DNA from: Bradyrhizobium diazoefficiens
GTDB taxonomy: Bacteria; Pseudomonadota; Alphaproteobacteria; Rhizobiales; Xanthobacteraceae
Reading direction: 5' to 3'
DNA: 64,000 bases
Assembly (NCBI RefSeq): GCF_018131185.1
Contig: NZ_JAFCJE010000011.1
Coordinates: forward strand, 1 to 64,000
In this document: piece after piece, positions 17,505 to 25,720 of the stretch
Layout of the letters: each line of letters begins with the position of its first letter
Numbering within the stretch: position 1 is the stretch's first letter
Made by a program: the position numbers and the translations under genes
Notes under the pieces: generated by a model
Told to the model about the DNA's origin: nothing
The model's input: only the letters and a program-made list of their open reading frames with translations
The model's database searches: none

Positions 17505-18047
17505 TCAGATCTCCTTGCCACGCTTGCGCATCTCGGCACGGAAGGCGCCCATCACGGTTTCCGCGAAGCTCTGGGCCCAACTATTCATGAACGCCATGCT
17601 CTGCCCGATCGCGCGCGGCTCGGCATCGATCAGCTTCTTGCCCAAAGGCGACTTGTAGAAAGTGACGAGGTCCTTCAGCTCCTGCTCGGTGAACTCGCTG
17701 GCATAAATCTGCGCCATGCCGTCACCGATCTCGCTCTGGCGGCCGTTGAGCTGCTGGGCCACGATCGGCGCGACCTCGTTGAGGTCCTTTTGGTAATTCA
17801 GGTTCTGCTGGATCAGCGTGCCCTTGGTCTTCTCGACCATGCCCGGCACCGCGCCCGCATACATCCCGGCGGCGTTCTTGATCTGCAGGATCTCCTTGGC
17901 TGCCGCGATCGCCGCGGGCGAGGCCTTTGGCAGGGCCGGCGCCGCGGGAGCCTTCTGGCCCGCCTGCTGCGCCACGGCCGGGGCGGCCGAAACGGCCAAT
18001 CCCGCAGCGAGAGCCGCAGCCGGCAAGAATTTCAACATGCTCTTCAT
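17505..18047 (-). CDS. DUF2059 periplasmic protein
   Basis: A 180-residue protein with a Sec signal peptide (residues 1-27, ...AAPAVAQQ), an Ala/Pro-rich spacer, and a helical DUF2059 domain (ELKDLVTFYKSPLGKKLID is the family hallmark). Function unknown; it is exported. Its ATG overlaps the 3' end of rpiA by 4 nt (ATGA), so the two are translationally coupled, and gor follows 46 nt downstream. This rpiA-DUF2059-gor order is a probable operon. Confidence 0.85.
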   Translation of the reverse strand: MKSMLKFLPAAALAAGLAVSAAPAVAQQAGQKAPAAPALPKASPAAIAAAKEILQIKNAAGMYAGAVPGMVEKTKGTLIQQNLNYQKDLNEVAPIVAQQLNGRQSEIGDGMAQIYASEFTEQELKDLVTFYKSPLGKKLIDAEPRAIGQSMAFMNSWAQSFAETVMGAFRAEMRKRGKEI

Positions 18048-18763
18048 TCCTGGTCTCCTTTCGGCTTACGCCGTTCAATCACGCGAATTCCCTCGCCGCC
18101 CGCCAGAACGGCCGAGCTGGCCAAGCCGATGAACAAGCCGTGCTCGACCACGCCCGGAATGGCGCTCAACGCCTTGGCGAGACCGGGTGGATCCACAATA
18201 CGTCCGAGCTGGGCATCGACGATCCAGTGGCCGCCATCGGTGACGAAAACGTGGCCGTCCTTGGCCTTGCGGACCGCCATTTGCCCGGAAACGCCGCATT
18301 CGGCAAATGCCTTCTCGATCGACCGGCGCGTCGCGCCGAGGCCGAACGGGATGACCTCGACCGGCAGCGGAAACTTGCCGAGCGTCGGCACCCATTTGGT
18401 GTCATCGGCAATCACGATCATGCGGTCCGAAGCGGCTGCCACGATCTTCTCGCGCAGCAGCGCGCCGCCGCCGCCCTTGATCAGGTTGAGCGCGGGATCG
18501 ATCTCGTCGGCGCCGTCGACGGTGATGTCGAGATGGTCGATTTCGTCCAGCGTGGTCAGCGGAACGCCGCAGCGCTCCGCATCCGCCCTCGTCGCTTCCG
18601 ACGTGGGCACGCCGATCACCTTGAGCCCGGCGGCAACGCGCTCACCGAGCAGCTCGACGAAATGTTTGGCGGTCGAGCCGGTGCCGAGCCCGAGCTGCAT
18701 GCCGTCCCGCACCTCCTCGAGCGCGCGCGCCGCAGCCTGCCGCTTCAACTGGTCCATGTTCAC
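18044..18763 (-). CDS. rpiA: Ribose-5-phosphate isomerase A
   Basis: A 239-residue enzyme. GLGTGSTAKHFVELLGE (25-41), the DGADEIDPALNLIKGGGGALLREK segment with catalytic Asp/Glu/Lys residues, and the final GVVEHGLF match RpiA. It interconverts ribose-5-phosphate and ribulose-5-phosphate in the pentose phosphate and Calvin cycles. First gene of a minus-strand run with the DUF2059 gene and gor; divergent from gph across 169 nt. Confidence 0.95.
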   Translation of the reverse strand: MNMDQLKRQAAARALEEVRDGMQLGLGTGSTAKHFVELLGERVAAGLKVIGVPTSEATRADAERCGVPLTTLDEIDHLDITVDGADEIDPALNLIKGGGGALLREKIVAAASDRMIVIADDTKWVPTLGKFPLPVEVIPFGLGATRRSIEKAFAECGVSGQMAVRKAKDGHVFVTDGGHWIVDAQLGRIVDPPGLAKALSAIPGVVEHGLFIGLASSAVLAGGEGIRVIERRKPKGDQE

Positions 18764-18932
18764 CTGTGCGCCCGCCTCTGAATCCGGAAGATGTGCCGCC
18801 GATCGTGGCCACTTGCGGCGGCCTATGTAGCCTCGTTTCTCCCCGGAGAACAGGGTCTGGGAACAGACCTATAAGGTGATCTTATGGGCCTGCCCCTTGC
18901 GTGGGCACGACCGGGCCGGTAGCGCTTGAACC

Positions 18933-19607
18933 ATGAACTCCCCTCACACCATCGTCTTCGATCTCGACGGCACGCTTGTGGATACGGCGCCCGACCTGAT
19001 CACCGCGCTGAACTACGTGCTCGACCGGGAAGGGCTGCCGCCCGTGCCGATGGCCTCGGCCCGCAACATGATCGGGGCCGGCGCCCGCAAGCTGATCGAA
19101 CGGGGGCTGGAAGCGGAGGGCCGCACCGTCACCCCCGCCGACATGGACCGGATGACGGCGGACTTCATCGCCTATTATGCCGACCATATCGCGGTCGAAT
19201 CCCGCCCATTTGAGGGGCTCGAGGCCGCGCTCGACCATTTTGCGACCCAGGGCCATCGCCTTGCGGTGTGCACCAACAAGCTGGAATGGCTCTCCAAGCG
19301 CCTGCTGGACCAGCTCGACCTCAGCCGCCGCTTTGCCGCGATCTGCGGTGCCGACACGTTTGGCGTCCAGAAGCCCGACCCGACCATCTTTCGGCAGACC
19401 GTGGCGCGCGCCGGCGGCGCGGTCAAAGCCAGCATCATGGTCGGCGACGCCGGAACCGATGTCGGGGTGGCCCGGCGGGCCGGGGTACCGGTGATTGGGG
19501 TCAGCTTCGGCTACACGGACGTGCCGATCGCCGAGCTGAAACCAGACCGGCTGATCCATCACATGCGCGACCTGCCGGCCGCCGCCAGCAGCCTGATGTC
19601 GACATAA
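18933..19607 (+). CDS. gph: Phosphoglycolate phosphatase (HAD superfamily)
   Basis: A 224-residue HAD hydrolase. The nucleophile motif VFDLDGTLVDT sits at the N-terminus (Asp9 and Asp11), motif II gives VCTNK, and motif III/IV read KPDPTIF and MVGDAGTDVGVARRAG. The cap and length fit Gph/CbbZ, which removes phosphate from 2-phosphoglycolate. Divergent from rpiA. A related sugar-phosphate phosphatase role cannot be excluded. Confidence 0.87.
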   Translation: MNSPHTIVFDLDGTLVDTAPDLITALNYVLDREGLPPVPMASARNMIGAGARKLIERGLEAEGRTVTPADMDRMTADFIAYYADHIAVESRPFEGLEAALDHFATQGHRLAVCTNKLEWLSKRLLDQLDLSRRFAAICGADTFGVQKPDPTIFRQTVARAGGAVKASIMVGDAGTDVGVARRAGVPVIGVSFGYTDVPIAELKPDRLIHHMRDLPAAASSLMST

Positions 19608-19951
19608 CCCCCATCAAGCCACTGAAAATTCTTTGGAATTCTGCGTGCTGCCTACGCCAAACCAAGCCTGACGGTCCGTGCAGGGTTATGTGCGGTTCGT
19701 CGCAGCAAGTCCAAACCGCTTCGCCGGCTGCGCTGGCCAGGAACCTCAAACCGGCCGCGGCCGCGGGCCTGCTGCAGTCCCGGCCGAGGCCGCTCGGGCC
19801 GAAGCCCGGCGGTTCCCCGATCCGAACGCCCGGCAGGCGCTGATTCTACGTATACCACCCGATTGTCCTCGCCGCGTCCGATGCTTAGATTGCGTCCCGA
19901 GCACCGCTGAAGCAAGGTGCGCCCGTCGCCGTAAGTGACAAGGCCTCTCGC
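19608..19951. other. 344-nt gap before moaA, nothing supported
   Basis: GC-rich sequence with short overlapping open frames of Arg/Ala/Pro-rich composition and no ribosome sites. I checked it for tRNA-like arms and for tmRNA, RNase P or SRP RNA landmarks and saw none. It probably holds the moaA promoter and 5' leader. Confidence 0.35.
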
Positions 19952-20971
19952 ATGAACGGATCCGCCGCGCTGTCGACCCCGATGACCGATCCGTTCGGGC
20001 GGACCATCAGCTATTTGCGCGTTTCCGTCACCGATCGCTGCGACCTGCGCTGCTTCTACTGCATGTCGGAAGACATGACGTTCCTGCCCAAGGCCAACCT
20101 GTTGACGCTGGAGGAGCTCGACCGGCTCTGCTCGGCCTTCATCGCCAAGGGCGTCAAGAAGCTGCGGCTCACCGGCGGCGAGCCGCTGGTCCGGCGCAAC
20201 GTAATGACGCTGGTGCGCTCGCTGTCGCGGCATCTGTCGAGCGGCGCCCTGAACGAGCTGACGCTGACCACCAACGGCACCCAGCTTGCGAAGCACGCGC
20301 GGGAGCTTGCCGATTGCGGCGTCCGCCGCATCAACGTCTCGCTCGACACGCTCGATCCCAAGAAGTTTCGCGAGATCACCCGCTGGGGCGAGATCGACAA
20401 GGTGCTGGAAGGCATCGAGGCCGCGCGTGCCGCCGGCCTCAGCGTCAAGATCAACGCGGTGGCGCTGAAGAATCTCAACGAGGACGAGCTTCCCGACCTG
20501 ATGCGGTGGGCGCATGGCAAGGGCATGGGCCTGACGTTGATCGAGGTTATGCCGATGGGTGAGATCGAATCGGGGCGGATCGACCAATATTTGCCGCTGT
20601 CCCTGGTGCGCGCCCGCCTCGCCCAGCAATTCACGCTGACGGACCTCGCCGAGAGCACCGGCGGTCCGGCCCGTTATGTCAGCGTCGCCGAAACCGGCGG
20701 CAAGCTCGGCTTCATCACGCCGATGACCCATAATTTCTGTGAATCCTGCAACCGGGTGCGCATCACCTGCACGGGCACGCTGCACACCTGCCTCGGCCAT
20801 GAGGATGCCTCCGATTTGCGCAAACCTTTGCGTGCATCGAGCGAGGACGTGCTGCTTGCGGATGCGATCGACCGTGCCATCGGCCTCAAGCCCAAGGGCC
20901 ATGATTTCATCATCGACCGCCGCCACGATCGTCCCAGCGTCTCCAGGCACATGAGCGTCACCGGCGGCTGA
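19952..20971 (+). CDS. moaA: GTP 3',8-cyclase (molybdenum cofactor synthesis)
   Basis: A 339-residue radical-SAM enzyme. The N-terminal 4Fe-4S site CDLRCFYC (Cys30, 34, 37), LRLTGGEP, the C-terminal second cluster (FCESCNRVR..CTGTLHTCLG) and the terminal Gly-Gly tail are diagnostic for MoaA. It converts GTP to 3',8-cyclo-7,8-dihydro-GTP with MoaC. No other moa gene is adjacent. AAGG lies about 8 nt before the ATG; an internal start at 19982 is less likely. Confidence 0.95.
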   Translation: MNGSAALSTPMTDPFGRTISYLRVSVTDRCDLRCFYCMSEDMTFLPKANLLTLEELDRLCSAFIAKGVKKLRLTGGEPLVRRNVMTLVRSLSRHLSSGALNELTLTTNGTQLAKHARELADCGVRRINVSLDTLDPKKFREITRWGEIDKVLEGIEAARAAGLSVKINAVALKNLNEDELPDLMRWAHGKGMGLTLIEVMPMGEIESGRIDQYLPLSLVRARLAQQFTLTDLAESTGGPARYVSVAETGGKLGFITPMTHNFCESCNRVRITCTGTLHTCLGHEDASDLRKPLRASSEDVLLADAIDRAIGLKPKGHDFIIDRRHDRPSVSRHMSVTGG

Positions 20972-21140
20972 CACCGTCGGAATACGGCCTTATTCCCCTT
21001 AACTATCAACAAACTTCCGATTGACTGGCGGCACGCTCGCTGGTTTGGTGCGGCTGCCTCATGCCTGCGCGGCGAGACAAGCCACGCGCCAACTCGGCGC
21101 AGTCAAGACGGCCGGGGCACAATCGGGGGAGGACCTATCG

Positions 21141-21722
21141 TTGCAAGCGCTCCTTAAGTTGAGCAGCAGGATTGATGCGTTCACGCGCTGGACGGGCAAG
21201 CGTGTCGCGTGGCTGATCGTGCTCGCCGTGGTCATCTCGGCAGTCAACGCGATCATTCGCAAGACGTTCGACACCTCGTCGAATTCATGGCTCGAGCTGC
21301 AATGGGTCCTGTTCAGCATCGTCTTCCTGCTCTGCGCGCCCTGGACTCTGCTCGACAACGAGCACATCCGCATCGACATCGTGAGCAACGCGCTGCCGAA
21401 GAAGGCCCGCAACCTGATCGACGTCTTCGGCCACTTGCTCTTCCTCTTTCCGATTTGCATCGTCATGATCATCACCGGAGTGCCGTTCTTCCAGCGCTCC
21501 TTCCACATCAACGAGCAATCCGGCAATGCCGGCGGCCTGCCGCAATGGCCCGCCAAATCCCTGATCATGATCGCGTTCGCGTTCCTGCTCGTTCAAGGCA
21601 TTTCAGAGCTGATCAAGCGGATTGCGGTGATGCGCGGATTGATGCCGGATCCGCATGAATCCCAGGTGTCTGCGCTGGAGGCGGAAGTCGAGCATCTCGT
21701 CGAAGCGATCGAGAAGAAGTAG
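21141..21722 (+). CDS. TRAP transporter small permease (FcbT2/DctQ type)
   Basis: A 193-residue protein with four membrane segments and the family motif WLELQWVLFSIVFLLCAPWTLL followed by ...EHIRIDIV. The DctQ subunit pairs with the large permease. Its start is set at TTG 21141 because GGGGGAGG lies 8 nt upstream, whereas the longer reading from 21021 has a polar, atypical N-terminus. It is 26 nt before the large permease. The subunit form belongs to the mannitol/chloroaromatic group (COG4665). Confidence 0.82.
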   Translation: MQALLKLSSRIDAFTRWTGKRVAWLIVLAVVISAVNAIIRKTFDTSSNSWLELQWVLFSIVFLLCAPWTLLDNEHIRIDIVSNALPKKARNLIDVFGHLLFLFPICIVMIITGVPFFQRSFHINEQSGNAGGLPQWPAKSLIMIAFAFLLVQGISELIKRIAVMRGLMPDPHESQVSALEAEVEHLVEAIEKK

Positions 21723-21748
21723 CCGTTGGCGACGGTGTAGGGGGAATA

Positions 21749-23404
21749 ATGACCGCATTCATCATCGCCAATATGGCGCCTATCATGTTCGTGTCGCTGG
21801 TCGTGATGCTGCTGCTCGGCTATCCGGCGGCATTCTCGCTCGGCGCCGTCGGCCTGTTCTATGCCGTGATCGGCGTCCAGCTCGGCCAGTTCCACCCCGA
21901 CTTCCTCCAGGCCCTGCCCGAGCGCGTCTACGGCGTGATGAACAACGACACGCTGCTCGCCATCCCGTTCTTCACATTCATGGGATTGGTGCTGGAGCGG
22001 TCGGGCATGGCCGAGGACCTGCTCGACACCATCGGCCAATTGTTCGGCACCATCCGCGGCGGCCTTGCCTATGCCGTGATCTTCGTCGGCGCGCTGCTCG
22101 CCGCGACGACGGGCGTCGTCGCCGCCTCCGTGATCTCGATGGGCCTGATCTCGCTGCCGATCATGCTGCGCTATGGCTATGACCGCCGCGTGGCATCCGG
22201 CGTCATTGCCGCGTCCGGCACGCTCGCGCAGATCATTCCGCCCTCGCTCGTGCTGATCGTGATGGCCGACCAGCTCGGCAAGTCCGTCGGCGACATGTAT
22301 GAGGGCGCCTTCATCCCGGGCCTCGTCCTCGCGGCCCTCTACGCCGGCTACGCCTTCCTCGTCAGCATGATCTTTCCGGCGGCCGCGCCCGGCCTGCCGA
22401 AGGAAGCCATCGCTTTCCGCGAAGACAATGGCGACCGCGGCCTGGTCTCGCTCGGCATGCTGTTCCTCGCGAGCTGCGTGTTCGGATGGTTCATGATGCG
22501 CAATTCGAGCACGCATGGCGCCGATTACGTCGTGCTCAGCATGTTCTACGGCATCGTCTTCGCCTTCGCCGTCGCGGTGGTGAACTGGCTGATCGACAAG
22601 TTCACCGGTTTCCGTTTCCTCTCGAAAATGGCGCAGCAGACCACCTTCGTCATGGTGCCGCCGCTGTTCCTGATCTTCCTCGTGCTGGGCACCATCTTCA
22701 TCGGTATCGCAACTCCGACCGAAGGTGGCGCGATGGGCGCCGCCGGCGCCCTCATCCTGGGCGCGGCCAAGCGCCGTCTGAGCTGGGACCTCATCCGGCA
22801 AGCTACGGAATCGACCGCCAAGCTGTCGGCCTTCGTCGTGTTCATCCTGGTCGGCGCCCGTATCTTCTCGCTCACCTTCTATGGCGTCAACGGGCACGTC
22901 TGGGTCGAGCATCTGCTCACCTCCCTGCCCGGCGGCCAGATCGGCTTCCTGATCTTCGTCAACGTTCTCGTTTTCGTGCTGGCCTTCTTCCTCGACTTTT
23001 TCGAGCTGGCCTTCATCGTGATCCCGCTGCTCGGACCGGCCGCCGAGAAACTCGGCATCGACCTGATCTGGTTCGGCGTCATTCTCGGCGTCAACATGCA
23101 GACGTCGTTCATGCACCCGCCGTTCGGCTTCGCCCTGTTCTATCTCAGATCGGTCGCGCCGAAGGAGCGGTACACGGACCGCCTCACCGGCAAGAGGATG
23201 GAGCCGGTCACCACGGGCCAGATCTATTGGGGCGCGGTGCCGTTCGTGGTCATCCAGCTGATCATGGTCGGCCTGGTGATCGCCTTCCCCGCGATGGTGA
23301 TGCACTACAAGGGCGTGCAGTCGAACATCGATCCCAACACCATCAAGATCGAGGTGCCGCAGATCGATTTGCCGCCGCTGGATCTCGGACCGCCGCAGAA
23401 GTAG
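21749..23404 (+). CDS. TRAP transporter large permease (FcbT3/DctM type)
   Basis: A 551-residue integral membrane protein with about 12 hydrophobic segments, ASGTLAQIIPPSLVLIV and the GIATPTEGGAMGAAGALILG motif of DctM subunits. The extra length over a typical 430-residue DctM, including a large central insert, is typical of the chloroaromatic/mannitol subfamily. It uses an ion gradient to import a ligand delivered by a periplasmic binding protein. No binding-protein gene is adjacent; two candidates lie on the minus strand at 32.8-35.2 kb. Confidence 0.87.
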   Translation: MTAFIIANMAPIMFVSLVVMLLLGYPAAFSLGAVGLFYAVIGVQLGQFHPDFLQALPERVYGVMNNDTLLAIPFFTFMGLVLERSGMAEDLLDTIGQLFGTIRGGLAYAVIFVGALLAATTGVVAASVISMGLISLPIMLRYGYDRRVASGVIAASGTLAQIIPPSLVLIVMADQLGKSVGDMYEGAFIPGLVLAALYAGYAFLVSMIFPAAAPGLPKEAIAFREDNGDRGLVSLGMLFLASCVFGWFMMRNSSTHGADYVVLSMFYGIVFAFAVAVVNWLIDKFTGFRFLSKMAQQTTFVMVPPLFLIFLVLGTIFIGIATPTEGGAMGAAGALILGAAKRRLSWDLIRQATESTAKLSAFVVFILVGARIFSLTFYGVNGHVWVEHLLTSLPGGQIGFLIFVNVLVFVLAFFLDFFELAFIVIPLLGPAAEKLGIDLIWFGVILGVNMQTSFMHPPFGFALFYLRSVAPKERYTDRLTGKRMEPVTTGQIYWGAVPFVVIQLIMVGLVIAFPAMVMHYKGVQSNIDPNTIKIEVPQIDLPPLDLGPPQK

Positions 23405-23432
23405 CGGGCGGCAAGCGCGGTTGCCCTCTTAT

Positions 23433-23463
23433 CCCTCCCCTTGGGACCTCTCCAGGGGAGGGC
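23433..23463. terminator. Bidirectional terminator hairpin between TRAP permease and kinase
   Basis: A stem CCCTCCCCTTGG (23433-23444) with CCAGGGGAGGG (23453-23463) with one bulge and a short loop lies between the convergent TRAP permease and sensor kinase genes. There is no long T-run. Confidence 0.45.
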
Positions 23464-23464
23464 A

Positions 23465-24811
23465 TCAAGCTGCATTCTCCGCCAATCTGAACCGCAACGT
23501 GAACTCGGCGCCGCCGCCGGGAAGGTTCTCCACCGCGACCATTGCCGCATGATCGTCCGCGACGCCGCGCACGATCGAGAGCCCCAGGCCCGCGCCGTCG
23601 CTGCGCTGTCGGTCGCGGCGCCAGAAGCGCTGGAAGATCAGCTCGCGCTCGGCCTCGGCGATGCCTGGACCGCAATCGCGCACCTGCACCGATCCGTCCT
23701 CGCCCACTTCGACCTCGACGGCGGTGTCCCTGGCCGTGAACTTGATGGCATTTTCGGCGAGGTTGAAGATCGCGCGCTGGAGCATCTCCGAATTGCCGTG
23801 GATTATCACCGGCGCCTCAGGGCCCTTCAACGCGATGTCCTTGTGCTGTGCGATCGCGAGCGGCGCGATTGCGCCGACAACTTCGGCGCAGATGGCGTGC
23901 AAGTCCGCGGTCTCGCCGGGATCGAGCACCAGCGTGTCGAGCTCGGCGATCTCGAGCAACTGGGCGACGATGCGGCCCATGGCTTCGATGTCGGCTAGCA
24001 GCGCCTGCCGGGCCGCGCCGTCCCCGAGCGTCTCGATCCGCGTTCGCAGGATCGTAAGCGGCGTGCGCAACTGATGCGCAGCATCGGCCGTGAACTGCCG
24101 CTGCACCCGAAATCCGTCCTCGAGCCGGTCGAGCGCCTGGTTCACCGCCGTGACCAGAGGCATGATCTCGCGGGGGATCTGCTTCGTCGGCAGGCGGATA
24201 TCGGTGCGTGCCGGCCCGATATTGCTGGCCTCCTCGGAAGCCTTCCACAGCGGCGCGATTGCACGGCGGAAGATGAAGATGTCGGTTGCGAGCAGGACCA
24301 GCAGGATCGGGATCGTGATCCAGCCGACCCGCCGGAAGAAATTCGAGACGATATCGTCGATGATGACGTCGCGATGCGCGAGATCTTCGGCGACCTGGAC
24401 GCGGACCGTCCTGCCGTCGATGATCCGGGTGACGCCGGCGCCGGAAATCGTATCGGATGGCCGACGCGTCGCAGCGCCGGCCTTTCTATACGAGGAAAAC
24501 AGCAACCGGCCTTCCCCATCGCGAATGTCGTATTGATAGCGCCCGTAAGCGTCCGAATAGAGTCCGCGCAGACTATCGGGCAGGTTGAACGTGAGCGAGC
24601 CGTCCGGCTGGATGACGATGCGCTCCGCCAGCACCTCGGCCTGGGCGCGCATGCCGTCGCGGTGCAACTGTTCGATCTCGGAATTGAGCAGCCAGAACAG
24701 CACCAAAGGCAGGACGATGGCGACCATTGCGACCGCCACGATGTGCAGGAAGACGATCCGCCAGATCAGCGATTTGAACGCGAACGATCCGGCACGGCCA
24801 CCGAGAGCCAC
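23465..24811 (-). CDS. Sensor histidine kinase, TctE-like
   Basis: A 448-residue kinase. A membrane segment (about 18-43), an extracytoplasmic region of about 120 residues of the 2CSK_N type, a second segment (about 163-182), HAMP-like linker, HisKA with FTADAAHQLRTPL (phospho-His246) and a HATPase domain (NLAENAIKFT, DCGPGI, GLGLSIVRG). Start GTG 24811 follows the regulator stop by 1 nt with GAGGAA 10 nt upstream. It probably senses the carboxylic or aromatic acid imported by the nearby TRAP system and phosphorylates the adjacent regulator. Confidence 0.87.
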   Translation of the reverse strand: MALGGRAGSFAFKSLIWRIVFLHIVAVAMVAIVLPLVLFWLLNSEIEQLHRDGMRAQAEVLAERIVIQPDGSLTFNLPDSLRGLYSDAYGRYQYDIRDGEGRLLFSSYRKAGAATRRPSDTISGAGVTRIIDGRTVRVQVAEDLAHRDVIIDDIVSNFFRRVGWITIPILLVLLATDIFIFRRAIAPLWKASEEASNIGPARTDIRLPTKQIPREIMPLVTAVNQALDRLEDGFRVQRQFTADAAHQLRTPLTILRTRIETLGDGAARQALLADIEAMGRIVAQLLEIAELDTLVLDPGETADLHAICAEVVGAIAPLAIAQHKDIALKGPEAPVIIHGNSEMLQRAIFNLAENAIKFTARDTAVEVEVGEDGSVQVRDCGPGIAEAERELIFQRFWRRDRQRSDGAGLGLSIVRGVADDHAAMVAVENLPGGGAEFTLRFRLAENAA

Positions 24812-24812
24812 G

Positions 24813-25487
24813 CTATTTTTCCTCGGACATGAGATAGCCGACACCGCGGATGGTATGGATCACCACCTTGACGCCGTGCTCGGCGAGCTGCTTGCGCAGG
24901 CGCGAGACGTAGACCTCGACCGCGTTGGATGCGACCTCGCCTTCGAGCCCGAAAATGTGGTCCTCGACGTTCTTCTTCGGCACCACCCGCCCCTGCCGGC
25001 GCAACAGGATCTCCAGCACCGAGGTCTCGCGCGCAGACATGACCCGCGGCTGGCCATCGACGAAGATCTGGCGACTCTCGGTGTCGTAGACGAGATTGGC
25101 GAGACTGAGCGAGCGTCCGAGCAGCTGCCCCGGCCGGCGCAGGATGGCCTCCAGCCGGGCCACCAGCTCCTCCATCGCGAACGGCTTCGCCAGATAATCG
25201 TCGGCGCCGCTGCGCAGGCCGGTGACACGGTCCCGCAAGCCGCCGCGCGCCGTCAGCACCAGCACCGGCAGCGGCTCCATCTGGTGGCGCAGCTCGCGCA
25301 GCACCGACAGGCCATCGCCGTCAGGCAGGCCGAGGTCGAGGATCATCGCGGCATAGCTGACGCTGCTGACGGCCTCGCGCGCCTCGGCCACGCTGCGGAC
25401 GATGTCGCTCTCATAGCCGGCCGCCGCCAGCCCGCCGGCAACGAGCCGCGACAGCTCGACATTGTCCTCAACGATCAGAAGGCGCAT
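24813..25487 (-). CDS. Response regulator, OmpR/TctD-like
   Basis: A 224-residue regulator. Receiver domain with acidic D8 and phospho-acceptor Asp51 (ILDLGLPDGDGL), Thr (VLTARG) and Lys (AKPFAMEEL), followed by an OmpR winged helix (about 130-222, VDGQPRVMSARETSVLEILL..YVSRLRKQL). Its stop is 1 nt from the kinase start, so the pair is one operon. Likely regulates transport genes such as the neighbouring TRAP permeases or binding proteins; target inference only. Confidence 0.9.
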   Translation of the reverse strand: MRLLIVEDNVELSRLVAGGLAAAGYESDIVRSVAEAREAVSSVSYAAMILDLGLPDGDGLSVLRELRHQMEPLPVLVLTARGGLRDRVTGLRSGADDYLAKPFAMEELVARLEAILRRPGQLLGRSLSLANLVYDTESRQIFVDGQPRVMSARETSVLEILLRRQGRVVPKKNVEDHIFGLEGEVASNAVEVYVSRLRKQLAEHGVKVVIHTIRGVGYLMSEEK

Positions 25488-25720
25488 CTTGGTCCCGCCG
25501 GATGTTCCGGTATCGCGCGGCTCGCGCCGCATCTGCGCTCTTTTCCAGCATTCGGCGCGCCCCGGCCAGCGAAAAGCGCACGAGGCGGTCGGCCTCTGTC
25601 AGGTCGGTGTAAGCCAATCGCGCCCGCACCCACGAGGACGGAAAGGGCGGCCGTTCGGTGCCGGCCCACATCCAGCGCTGATCGAACATATCCGCTTCCG
25701 TCCCGGAGCGGCTGCCCGTG

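Noticed and set aside
19608..19951. Possible structural RNA upstream of moaA
   Set aside because: No tRNA arms, no tmRNA, RNase P or SRP RNA landmarks.
25488..25720. Short frames between response regulator and CHAT-B
   Set aside because: Antisense or Arg-rich frames with no ribosome site; probably the promoter region of the two-component genes.
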